In this document: positions 1-7,608 of the stretch, one piece after another
How positions within the stretch are numbered: the stretch's first letter is position 1
Layout of the letters: each line of letters starts with the position of its first letter
Source: Clostridium sp.
Lineage (GTDB): Bacteria > Bacillota > Clostridia > Lachnospirales > Lachnospiraceae
Assembly: GCA_023664775.1 (NCBI GenBank)
Contig: JAMPEW010000022.1
Coordinates: 1-49,483 of the forward strand
DNA length: 49,483 nt
Direction of reading: 5' to 3'
The notes under the pieces: generated by a model
Told to the model about the DNA's origin: nothing
The model's database searches: none
Seen by the model: only the letters and a program-made list of their open reading frames with translations
Translations under genes and position numbers: made by a program

Positions 1-604
1 CTAATTTTTCAACCTCTGCCCCCGCAAGCAGTTCTTCCTCTGATGCGTCCTCGTCGAGCAATTCCATGTCAGTTTCATTATCTTTTGCCACTTCTTCCGT
101 TGCTTCCTCGTCAGACAGCACCATATCCTCGTCACGCTTTGGGGCAGATGCCTCGCCATCCTCAAGCTCTCCTGCTGTGTCCATGTCAGCGTCAAAATTC
201 ACATCACTCTTTTCATCAAATGCCTCGCCGTTCCCAAGCGCTCCTGCTGTGTCCGTATCTGCACCAGCTTCCGTCATACCGTCCTCGTTCTTCTGTCCAT
301 TTTTTTCATTACCCAAATCCTCAGTACTTGATTTTTCAGAGGAGCTACCATTGTCTAATACAGCAACAGCATTTGTTACTTCAGAATTTTCCACATCAAT
401 AACCATTTCCGTAGTTGTCACTTGTTCCAAAACAGCTACATCCGTATCTATTGCTCCCTCCGTCAATCCATCTTCCACATCATCATTTACCAACATATCA
501 TACTGTACGTTTTCATCACTTGCACTGCTTGATATATAGCTGGCTCCCACTGTTGCAGCTATCAATATGATACAAAGCATAAAACTAATTATTTTTCTTT
601 TCAT
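1..604 (-). CDS. Acidic exported protein, 3' part missing
   Basis: Reading from ATG at 604 toward the left edge gives 201 open codons and no stop, so the C-terminus lies outside the window. An AGGAGG site (614-619) sits 9 nt upstream of the start. The N-terminus has a short basic stretch (MKRKI) and a hydrophobic core (about residues 5-19), typical of a signal peptide or anchor. The rest is strikingly rich in Asp, Glu, Thr, Ser and Ala, with loosely repeated segments such as DTAGALGNGEAFDEK and DTAGELEDGEASAPK near residues 120-160. No domain is recognised; it may be an extracellular spacer or stalk region of a larger surface protein. It is transcribed from a good promoter overlapped by a palindrome and is divergent from an XRE regulator, which probably controls it. 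Confidence 0.75.
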   Translation of the reverse strand, partial: MKRKIISFMLCIILIAATVGASYISSSASDENVQYDMLVNDDVEDGLTEGAIDTDVAVLEQVTTTEMVIDVENSEVTNAVAVLDNGSSSEKSSTEDLGNEKNGQKNEDGMTEAGADTDTAGALGNGEAFDEKSDVNFDADMDTAGELEDGEASAPKRDEDMVLSDEEATEEVAKDNETDMELLDEDASEEELLAGAEVEKL

Positions 605-676
605 TACTCAAAACCTCCTAATAAAATGTATATGGCTTTCCTCATAAATTCCTCCATTATTCATTTTTATGGAAAA

Positions 677-705
677 AGTATAAAACATTTTGTTTTATAA
701 GTCAA
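677..705 (-). promoter_or_regulatory. Sigma-A-type promoter of the acidic exported protein gene
   Basis: On the minus strand TTGACT (700-705) and TATACT (677-682) are separated by exactly 17 bp and point at the gene starting at 604. The spacer is itself a palindrome (separate entry). Confidence 0.7.
679..699. promoter_or_regulatory. Operator-like palindrome O1
   Basis: Perfect inverted repeat TATAAAACA-TTT-TGTTTTATA lying between the -35 and -10 boxes of the leftward promoter. A repressor bound here would block it. The divergent XRE protein encoded at 755 is the obvious candidate; that link is inference. Confidence 0.6.
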
Positions 706-724
706 TATAACAAATTGTTTTACA
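704..724. promoter_or_regulatory. Operator-like palindrome O2
   Basis: Imperfect copy of O1: AATATAACA-AAT-TGTTTTACA, matching O1 at 7 of 9 and 8 of 9 arm positions. Its centre is 25 bp from that of O1 and close to the XRE gene, so it could serve autoregulation. Confidence 0.45.
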
Positions 725-754
725 TATACTCTTCTTAAAAAGGGGTATTGTCCA

Positions 755-982
755 ATGTATAACAGAATACGTGATTTAAGGGAAGATAATGATTTATTAC
801 AGGTAGATATAGCAGATTATTTGAAATGTTCGCAGGTTTGTTATTCTTATTATGAGATAGGAAAAAGAGACATTCCTACTGACGTATTAATAAGGTTAGC
901 CAATTACTATAATACGAGCGTGGATTATCTGCTTGGTCTTACAAGCATAAAAGAACCTTATCCACGCTCCCATAAGCATTAA
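755..982 (+). CDS. XRE-family transcriptional regulator (75 aa)
   Basis: A small DNA-binding protein made almost wholly of one Cro/CI-type helix-turn-helix domain (residues 2-62): the IRDLREDNDLLQVDIADYL start, the recognition helix region around SQVCYSYYEIGKR, and the closing VLIRLANYYNTSVDYLLGL are classic for the family. It has no extra sensor domain. An AAGGGG site lies about 12 nt before the ATG. It is divergent from the acidic exported protein gene, with two matching palindromes in the 150-bp gap, which suggests that it represses its neighbour and itself. It converges on the HD-domain gene, with a 22-bp gap. Confidence 0.9.
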   Translation: MYNRIRDLREDNDLLQVDIADYLKCSQVCYSYYEIGKRDIPTDVLIRLANYYNTSVDYLLGLTSIKEPYPRSHKH

Positions 983-1004
983 CATTACAAGTCATATTTT
1001 ACAA

Positions 1005-1457
1005 TTAATTCGAGGATGCCCGTTTTATTCCCATAAATTCCTTTATGGCGCAGTATTTATCTGCAAAGCACACCAAAACAGCCTCCTTCGATTTTGGCAG
1101 ATGCGTTATGTTGAGTGGCCACATATGGCTGTAAATAATGTTTTTCTCCATGGACGATAAGGAATACAATGACATTGCATTTTTAAGTGCAGTTTCCGCA
1201 TGCTTAAAGCCATGCCTGTAAGCACTTACCTCGCCGCTCTTTGTATCATATAGAAAATAATCATGCAGCATTGCACCTCTTGCCAGTGCCGCTTCATTTA
1301 TATTCAATCTCAGCTTCTTTGATATTTTGTAGCTTGTTATGGCAACATTTCTGCTGTGGTCAAACCTCGTTGTAACACGGTGCTGTTTAAAGCTTTTTAG
1401 TATGGATAAATTCTCATCATTTTGCAGTCCATCCAGCACATCATAAAATTTTTTCAC
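1005..1457 (-). CDS. HD-domain protein (probable phosphohydrolase)
   Basis: 150 residues forming a compact HD domain: His in FDHSRNVA (about residue 33), the HD pair in AMLHDYFL (about 65-66), a later His in GFKHAETA, and an Asp in CFADKYC (about 133) would supply the metal ligands. Similar short HD proteins in Clostridia are annotated as phosphohydrolases; the substrate is unknown. The start is a GTG (1455-1457) preceded by GAGGG. The gene stands alone, convergent with the XRE gene and divergent from the Mur ligase cassette. Confidence 0.8.
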   Translation of the reverse strand: MKKFYDVLDGLQNDENLSILKSFKQHRVTTRFDHSRNVAITSYKISKKLRLNINEAALARGAMLHDYFLYDTKSGEVSAYRHGFKHAETALKNAMSLYSLSSMEKNIIYSHMWPLNITHLPKSKEAVLVCFADKYCAIKEFMGIKRASSN

Positions 1458-1664
1458 CTTATGCCCTCACTCTCATAACCATTAAAAGATACAACTATTA
1501 TAACAGCAGCCTGTCCATTTTACCATAGGAAAAATTATTCATTTTTTGCAAAAAAACATTTTTTGGTTTTTGTGGATATACTTTATAATTATATGGATAA
1601 TTCTTACAATTTGTGGTAAAGTAATCTGTGGTTAATTTTTATTATTTTACAAGAGGACACATGA

Positions 1665-3026
1665 ATGAAAAAAACACTGCGTTTTAGATTTGCATTATTG
1701 ATAGGAAAAGCCGCATACAGAACGGGAAAGCTTCTTAAAATGAATGCCAGCCATTTTCCGGGAAGGCTTGCCATAAATTTGTGTCCTGATTTTTTGGGAA
1801 GAATAGACAAGCCGGAAAAAATTATATGTGTCACGGGAACAAACGGAAAAACGACTGCCTGCAACATGATATTGGACGTGCTTTCTGATTGCGGCTATGA
1901 TGTACTAAACAATAAGGCAGGCTCTAACCTGAATGCAGGCATTGCTACGTCGCTGCTGTCCCATGCAACCCTAGGAGGCAAGGTAAAACATAGGCTTGCC
2001 CTTTTTGAGGTGGACGAGCGCAGCTCCAAATTAATTTATCCGTTTATTCATCCTGACTATGCAGTATGCACAAATCTTTTTCGGGATTCCCTGCAGAGAA
2101 ATGCACATACGGAATATATATTTAATCTAATCTCAGACCACATTCCAAAGGACACGCACATGATTTTAAACGCTGATGATGCCATAAGCGCCAGGCTTGC
2201 CCCTGATAATGAAAGAACCTACTATTCTATCGCCCACATGGAAACCGACCATGATGGGGATATAAATATTATAAACGATGCAAGAATATGTCCAAAATGC
2301 TATCATCTGCTGAAATACAATTATATAAAATACCATCATATCGGAAATGCATACTGCCCTAACTGTGGCTTTACATCACCCGAAAGTGATTATGCCGCCC
2401 TGCCCGACTTTGATGCAGGGACCATTACCGTTAAGCACAGCGAGGTTGACGAAACATATCCACTTATTACGGACAGTATTTTTAACACATATAATCAGGT
2501 TACGGCAATTGCGCTTCTGCGGGAGCTTGGGCTTTCGCCTGCGGAGATTTCCTCCTCCTTTGCCAAGGTAAAGGTGCTTGAAACGAGATACTCAAGCAAA
2601 AAGGCAAAGAGTGTTGAGGTTATTACCCATCTTTCTAAGGGCTTTAACCCGATAGCCTGCTCATGTGTATTTGAATTTGTAAGCAGACAGCAGGGCGAAA
2701 AAGAGGTTATACTGATGCTGGGTGACATTTACGGTCACTCCCACTCTCCTGAAATTGTTACATGGATGTATGACGCTGATTTTGAATATCTCAATCAGCC
2801 TGACATAAACCACCTTATCGTATGCGGCGAACGGTGCGAGGATTATAAGCTGAGGCTTCTTCTTGCAGGTGTTTCTGAGGACAAAATAACATGCGTTCCC
2901 GATGAAACAAAGGCGCATGAATATTTGAGACTTGACAAAACCGAAAAAGTATTTATACTTCATCAAGTGTATGCAACTAATGCAGCAGCCGCTGCACAAA
3001 ATAAGATTATTGACAGACTTACGTGA
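1665..3026 (+). CDS. MurT-like Mur ligase family protein
   Basis: 453 residues with the MurT layout: Mur ligase central domain with P-loop GTNGKTTAC (about 58-66), a four-cysteine zinc ribbon (ICPKC ... YCPNCGF, about 209-234) inserted as in MurT, and the C-terminal DUF1727 region ending in the WMYDADFE motif. In Staphylococcus and Streptococcus, MurT with GatD amidates the D-glutamate of lipid II. This copy is divergent: the DRFGE stretch usual after the conserved NFFRDQ reads QRNAHTE, and the segment that normally gives the Asp completing the glutaminase triad (ADGRDTSW) reads GHSHSPEIVTW. The start follows AGAGGAC. The GatD-like gene begins 13 bp downstream. It is probably a paralog with another substrate, not necessarily the housekeeping MurT. 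Confidence 0.85.
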   Translation: MKKTLRFRFALLIGKAAYRTGKLLKMNASHFPGRLAINLCPDFLGRIDKPEKIICVTGTNGKTTACNMILDVLSDCGYDVLNNKAGSNLNAGIATSLLSHATLGGKVKHRLALFEVDERSSKLIYPFIHPDYAVCTNLFRDSLQRNAHTEYIFNLISDHIPKDTHMILNADDAISARLAPDNERTYYSIAHMETDHDGDINIINDARICPKCYHLLKYNYIKYHHIGNAYCPNCGFTSPESDYAALPDFDAGTITVKHSEVDETYPLITDSIFNTYNQVTAIALLRELGLSPAEISSSFAKVKVLETRYSSKKAKSVEVITHLSKGFNPIACSCVFEFVSRQQGEKEVILMLGDIYGHSHSPEIVTWMYDADFEYLNQPDINHLIVCGERCEDYKLRLLLAGVSEDKITCVPDETKAHEYLRLDKTEKVFILHQVYATNAAAAAQNKIIDRLT

Positions 3027-3039
3027 GGAGGCATAGGAT

Positions 3040-3756
3040 ATGGCGGAAAATATAATCATTGAAACACTTTATCCTGAATTTGCCAACTTATTCGGCGATT
3101 TGATGAATACGGGATATTTAAAAAAATGTATTCCTGACGGAACATTTATAGATACAAGCCTTTTTGATACGCCTGCATTTGTAAGTCAGGATGTGTCAAT
3201 GGTTTTCATGGGTGCCATGTCGGAAAAGCAGCAGGAGCTTGTCATCAATGCTCTCACACCCTACAAGGAGCGCATAACTGAGCTTATCGACAAGGGCTGT
3301 ATCTTTCTTATGGCGGGAAATGCCATGGAAATATTTGGTACTTATATTGAAAATGAGGATAAAAGCCGTATCGACTGCCTCGGCTTATTTAACACGTATG
3401 CCAAACGGTTTATGTTTAACAGGCACAATTCATATATATTAGGTGAATTTCAGGATATGCAGCTTTTAGGCTTCAAATCCCAATTCAGCCACTCCTACGG
3501 CGATAACTCTGACTGCTATTTTTATAAGGTGACGACAGGGTGCGGTATCAACCCTGACGTAAAGCTTGAGGGGCTTAGAAAAAACAACTTTTACGGAACG
3601 TACACCATCGGTCCGTTCCTTATATCAAACCCTCTGTTTGTAAAGTATCTTATGAAGCTTATGGGGATTGAAAATCCAAGGCTTGCATTTGAAGATACAA
3701 TTATGAGCGCCTATAACAGCAGGCTGAAACAATTTGAGACATTTAAACCACACTGA
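3040..3756 (+). CDS. GatD-like glutamine amidotransferase fold, catalytic residues lost
   Basis: 238 residues that align along their length with GatD, the glutaminase partner of MurT: VFMGAMSEKQQ matches the usual FIGGGSDREQ, GCIFLMAGNAMEIFG the nucleophile elbow, and GTYTIGPFLISNP the GTYLHGPILPKN segment. The nucleophile elbow normally reads LTICGGYQ; here Gly93 stands where Cys94 of S. aureus GatD is. The catalytic His (YLHGP) is replaced by Ile190 (YTIGP). The protein should therefore be unable to hydrolyse glutamine and may act as a structural or substrate-recruiting subunit. It starts 13 bp after the MurT-like gene with GGAGG upstream, so the two are surely cotranscribed. Confidence 0.8.
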   Translation: MAENIIIETLYPEFANLFGDLMNTGYLKKCIPDGTFIDTSLFDTPAFVSQDVSMVFMGAMSEKQQELVINALTPYKERITELIDKGCIFLMAGNAMEIFGTYIENEDKSRIDCLGLFNTYAKRFMFNRHNSYILGEFQDMQLLGFKSQFSHSYGDNSDCYFYKVTTGCGINPDVKLEGLRKNNFYGTYTIGPFLISNPLFVKYLMKLMGIENPRLAFEDTIMSAYNSRLKQFETFKPH

Positions 3757-3815
3757 GTAAAACGGACATACAACACATAGAAGAAATATAAATGTTAGGA
3801 AAAGAGGTAACAGCT

Positions 3816-5057
3816 ATGGAAATGAAAGAGGTTTTTGAAACATACGAATCCAATGTACGTTCATATTGCAGAAGCTTCCCTGAGGTATTTGCAAGGGCAA
3901 AGGGTTCCATTATCACTGACGTAAACGGAAAGGACTATATAGACTTTTTCTGTGGCGCAGGAGCCGTAAACTACGGTCACAACAACGATTACATCAAGGG
4001 CAAAATAATCGAATACCTTGAAAATGACGGTTTCCTTCATGCCCTTGACATGATGACGGACGCAAAGGCAGGCTTTATCGACACATTTCAAAATAAAGTG
4101 CTGAAGCCAAGAGGACTTGACTACAAAATTATGTTCCCTGCCCCTACAGGCACAAATGCCATAGAGGCAGCGCTTAAGCTTGCAAGAAAGGTTACAAAAC
4201 GCACAAATATATGGTGCCTCATGGGCTGCTTCCATGGTATGACACTCGGGGCGCTTTCACTGACTACCGACAGAACCGACAGACAAGGGGCAGGACTTCC
4301 CCTTACAAATGTCACGCATATTCCTGCGCCGTATATGTTTGAGGAATTAGATACGCTGAACTATATGGAAACACTTATGGAGGACGACCATTCAGGCGTT
4401 GACAAGCCTGCTGCATTTATAATTGAAACCGTACAGGCAGAAGGCGGTATATATGTTTTCAGCAATGAGTGGCTTCAGGGTGTCAGGGCATTTTGTGATA
4501 AATACGACATTCTTCTCATTATTGATGACATACAGGTTGGCTGTGCACGTACAGGCACATTCTTCTCCTTTGAAAGAGCCGGTATTCAGCCTGACATCCT
4601 TGTTATGTCAAAATCAATCGGCGGCTATGGGCTTCCGTTTGCCGTTACCCTCTTTAAGCCTGAGCTTGATATATGGCTTCCGGGCGAACACAATGGAACC
4701 TTCAGAGGAAACCAGCTTGCAATGGTTGCCGCAAAGGCAGGTCTTGAGTTTATGCTTGACAATAACATTGAAGCAGAGGCAAAGCGCAAGGAGAAGGTGA
4801 TACGTGATTTCCTTGAAAAAAATGTTGCCCGTGACGGTATTAAAATTCGCGGCATCGGTTGTATCTTTGGAATTGATGTGGGAACGGGCGAAAAGGCATC
4901 GGCAATCTCAAGGGCGTGCTTTGACAGAGGGCTTATCATTGAGCTTGCGGGCAGAGATAACAGCGTTGTTAAACCAATGCCTGCCCTTACCATACCTGAC
5001 GACACGCTTATGAAGGGACTTCAGATTATCAAAGAGGCTGTAGACGAGGTAATGTAA
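3816..5057 (+). CDS. Class III aminotransferase, EctB-like (diaminobutyrate--2-oxoglutarate transaminase type)
   Basis: PLP-dependent fold-type I enzyme. Long stretches match EctB-type L-2,4-diaminobutyrate transaminases: YIDFFCGAGAVNYGHNN, LKPRGLDYKIMF, PTGTNAIEAALKLARKV, LLIIDDIQVGCARTGTFFSF and PGEHNGTFRGNQLA. The PLP lysine is in MSKSIGGYGLP (Lys266 from this start). EctB converts aspartate semialdehyde plus glutamate to 2,4-diaminobutyrate; ectA and ectC, needed for ectoine, are absent here. An upstream in-frame ATG at 3792 has only a weak site, whereas ATG 3816 has AGAGGT at good distance, so I prefer 3816. It is third in the MurT-like/GatD-like cassette (59 bp gap), which suggests that its product feeds the ligase. 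Confidence 0.85.
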   Translation: MEMKEVFETYESNVRSYCRSFPEVFARAKGSIITDVNGKDYIDFFCGAGAVNYGHNNDYIKGKIIEYLENDGFLHALDMMTDAKAGFIDTFQNKVLKPRGLDYKIMFPAPTGTNAIEAALKLARKVTKRTNIWCLMGCFHGMTLGALSLTTDRTDRQGAGLPLTNVTHIPAPYMFEELDTLNYMETLMEDDHSGVDKPAAFIIETVQAEGGIYVFSNEWLQGVRAFCDKYDILLIIDDIQVGCARTGTFFSFERAGIQPDILVMSKSIGGYGLPFAVTLFKPELDIWLPGEHNGTFRGNQLAMVAAKAGLEFMLDNNIEAEAKRKEKVIRDFLEKNVARDGIKIRGIGCIFGIDVGTGEKASAISRACFDRGLIIELAGRDNSVVKPMPALTIPDDTLMKGLQIIKEAVDEVM

Positions 5058-5060
5058 CTT

Positions 5061-5144
5061 AGAGATGGGCAGTCCCTTGAACTCGTGCACAGTCATACCG
5101 CTTAGCTGCATGGCTGTGTACGATTCAGGGAATTGCCCATCTCT
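5061..5144. repeat. Long palindromic hairpin between convergent genes
   Basis: The arms AGAGATGGGCA...CACAGTCAT (from 5061) and ATGGCTGTG...TGCCCATCTCT (to 5144) pair over about 36 bp with few mismatches. There is no T-run on either side, so it is not a textbook terminator, although it sits exactly between two convergent genes and covers part of the stop codon of the S41 peptidase gene. Confidence 0.75.
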
Positions 5145-6801
5145 ACTGTCCCTCTATATACTCCCTCGCATATTCCATCAAATAATCCTCGCCAGCCTCG
5201 AACATGGAGGCAACTGCCTTCTCATCAAACGGCACTTTCACGTCTAATGGAATTGTTGCTTGCCTTGATGCATCTGTATCAATGTATATGGTGCCATCCT
5301 CCCTAAGCGTAGGCACCGATGAAAACTGCAAGGCTCCTTTTTCAAACGTCACGCCTTTTATCGCCTGCCCTGAGCAGTTTGAGGACGTAAAGCCCATAAT
5401 CGTCACATTATCATAAATGCTCATGATATCAGCAAAATGGTCGCCCGCACTTACTGTGCCTGCGCTTACCAAAATTACAATCTGTCCGTCGCCCCACACA
5501 CTTTCCCCTTCATATGCAATTTCATTTCCAGGAATATACCTTCCTGTCGCTTCATCATACTGATAACATTTTTCCTTCTCGTCCCACACGCTGTCATATG
5601 CATACTGGTGTTCTCCCTCCGGTGCAAGAAGCTCTGCAATGGCAAGAATAAAATTAGGGTCGCCGCCGCCATTGTTCCTCAAATCAATTATAATATTTTT
5701 TATGCCCTTTTCCTGAAGGGCAAGCATATTTTCCCTTACTTCTTCCTTCATAGCGCTGAAGTTTCCTGTCGTTGAGGAATTGGTATCATACATCATAAGC
5801 GTTAAACGCAGGATACAGGTATCATCACTAAGCTCATGCCATGTCACATTGTCGGCTTTTATTCCGTCTGCCAGTATACTCATTGTCCTTTCAAGCCTAT
5901 CAGCATATGCCCCAAGCTTTTCGGCACTCACGCTATGCTCTGTCCCATCCTCGCCTATAAACTTTATTGTAACACTATCACCGCCTGCTCCTGCGGCAAA
6001 AACAGCTCTATAGAAATCTTCGGTTTCCTTGACAGGATTGTATGGCATACCGTCATAATAACCGATTTCAACATCATTGATAACCGCCTCTACATTCCTG
6101 CCGTCCCACTCGGTTATAACCGTACCGTTTCTGATACCCGCATTGTAAATGTCACTGTCTTTTTCCACATTTACTGCAACTGTTTTTCCGTCAGAGCGTG
6201 TCATAAGAGAAAGTCCGTAATCATTTCCGTACATAATCTCGTGCGCCTTCTCTAAAACATCCCTATCATTCAGCGAATATGCCACATGTCCGTCATGGAA
6301 ATTACAGCAGAATTTTGTCCACAAAATATAATTCTCCACGGCATCATGCTTTTTTTCCACCTCCTTGAACTGTGGTTCATATTCCTCATAAAGCGCATCC
6401 CAATCAATGCCCTTGTGTTCTGCAAGACAATAATGCTCCTGCATTGCATCAAAGCCCTCCTTAAATTCCTGAAGGTAGTTTGGCGCTCTATATCCTTTAT
6501 ATAAATTACATACTAAAATGCTTGGGATAATGAGCAGCACCGCAATTGCAGACGCCAGCCTGCGCAGCTTAGCTTCTTCCCTTGAAAAACCAATCAAAAG
6601 AACAATGACTGCTATATAAACGCTTAACAGTGATATTTCCTCACCTGTAAATGCAATGAATGCCATACACACAATCAATGGAACAACATACAAAAGCTTC
6701 CATTTCGTACTTTTCACCTTATCCGCATAATCTGCAAGGAAGTAAAGCCCAATGGAAAAAGCAAGCTCTATCAATATCAAATACAAATCACTTTTTATCA
6801 T
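5143..6801 (-). CDS. Membrane-anchored S41 family peptidase
   Basis: 552 residues. The first about 100 contain three to four hydrophobic segments (about 5-24, 36-52, 57-71, 83-99), then an outward-facing part: the FHDGHVAY motif (168-175), a PDZ-like stretch (194-240), the DLRNNGGG motif (373-380) and the nucleophile region SAGTVSAGDHF with Ser451. The Lys of bacterial C-terminal processing peptidases is not seen (GFTSSNCSGQ), so it resembles the tricorn/IRBP-type branch. It is last in an operon behind two ABC permeases (11-bp gap), with TTAGGAGG before the ATG. It may process a peptide exported by that transporter; this is inference. Confidence 0.85.
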   Translation of the reverse strand: MIKSDLYLILIELAFSIGLYFLADYADKVKSTKWKLLYVVPLIVCMAFIAFTGEEISLLSVYIAVIVLLIGFSREEAKLRRLASAIAVLLIIPSILVCNLYKGYRAPNYLQEFKEGFDAMQEHYCLAEHKGIDWDALYEEYEPQFKEVEKKHDAVENYILWTKFCCNFHDGHVAYSLNDRDVLEKAHEIMYGNDYGLSLMTRSDGKTVAVNVEKDSDIYNAGIRNGTVITEWDGRNVEAVINDVEIGYYDGMPYNPVKETEDFYRAVFAAGAGGDSVTIKFIGEDGTEHSVSAEKLGAYADRLERTMSILADGIKADNVTWHELSDDTCILRLTLMMYDTNSSTTGNFSAMKEEVRENMLALQEKGIKNIIIDLRNNGGGDPNFILAIAELLAPEGEHQYAYDSVWDEKEKCYQYDEATGRYIPGNEIAYEGESVWGDGQIVILVSAGTVSAGDHFADIMSIYDNVTIMGFTSSNCSGQAIKGVTFEKGALQFSSVPTLREDGTIYIDTDASRQATIPLDVKVPFDEKAVASMFEAGEDYLMEYAREYIEGQ

Positions 6802-6812
6802 TTCATTACCTC

Positions 6813-7595
6813 CTAATTCATATCATCCTTCGCAAAAAATTGATATCCCAGCCATAAGAACAAGCTGCCAATCCCAATTGATGATACCACAACGGATGCA
6901 ATATCGCCAGCGGATAATGTGGCATCATAAATCATTATCATATCAGTCGTGTTGCCAAGGGAATATGTATACCACGATTCAAAGCTTCCAAGCTTATTAA
7001 AACAAGTCACTCCCAAAAAGACGGAGTCGCCATTTAGCATCCCTTCGGAAATAAGCTGTGCAAGCATAAATACCATATATCCCCCTGCCATTGTTATATA
7101 TGGATTTTTCACTACATAGGTCAGAAAAACAAATTCACATATCATCCGCATGACAACAAGCATGGCAAGTCCAAACCGACGCAGCACCTCGCCTACGGCA
7201 AGCTCCGTTCCCCAGCCATATCCCACACTTCCAAAAATGATAGGCAGGATAGCCAAAATCGCCGTACCGATTGTTCCTACAATAATACTGACAATGGCAC
7301 GTGCAAAATACACCTGCCTCCTTGTATGTCCCGACATAAGCTCATAGTTTGACGTCTTATCTATAAAGTCTCCGCCACAAACATAGCCTGTAAATACAAT
7401 GGCAAAGATAACGGCAGTAGAAAGCATATCTACACTCATGTCTGCAATGTATTTGCCGGCAGACATTTTATAATTCTCGTAATCAAGCTCACCAAAGTAC
7501 ATGATCAAATTCATAAATGCTATTGCGATAAAAATAAGAAAGCTAAACTTTGTTTTACGAATTTGATATAGCTGTGCCTTTATTATATGCTTCAA
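6813..7595 (-). CDS. ABC-2 type transporter permease
   Basis: 260 residues with six hydrophobic segments: near 18-36, 58-78, 100-125, 150-172, 175-198 and 232-252. The N-terminal KAQLYQIRKTKFSFL stretch is shared in style with the upstream permease (KAQNYQIKGDNLIIYG), and both carry a cytosolic motif of the type SGHTRRQVYFAR or SGHSRAQVFFGR, so the two are paralogous subunits, probably a heterodimer. The start is TTG 7595, 7 nt after GGGAGGG. It is encoded 13 bp behind the first permease. The substrate cannot be told; the family includes peptide antibiotic exporters and bacteriocin immunity pumps. Confidence 0.85.
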   Translation of the reverse strand: MKHIIKAQLYQIRKTKFSFLIFIAIAFMNLIMYFGELDYENYKMSAGKYIADMSVDMLSTAVIFAIVFTGYVCGGDFIDKTSNYELMSGHTRRQVYFARAIVSIIVGTIGTAILAILPIIFGSVGYGWGTELAVGEVLRRFGLAMLVVMRMICEFVFLTYVVKNPYITMAGGYMVFMLAQLISEGMLNGDSVFLGVTCFNKLGSFESWYTYSLGNTTDMIMIYDATLSAGDIASVVVSSIGIGSLFLWLGYQFFAKDDMN

Positions 7596-7608
7596 TTCAT
7601 TTCCCTCC

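Noticed and set aside
1563-1589. Promoter for the MurT-like cassette (TTGGTT and TATAAT)
   Set aside because: The -10 box is good but the spacer is only 15 bp and the -35 weak; not certain enough to list as a feature.
2661-3059. Minus-strand open frames opposite the MurT/GatD-like genes
   Set aside because: Shadow frames of clear coding regions with no family signature.
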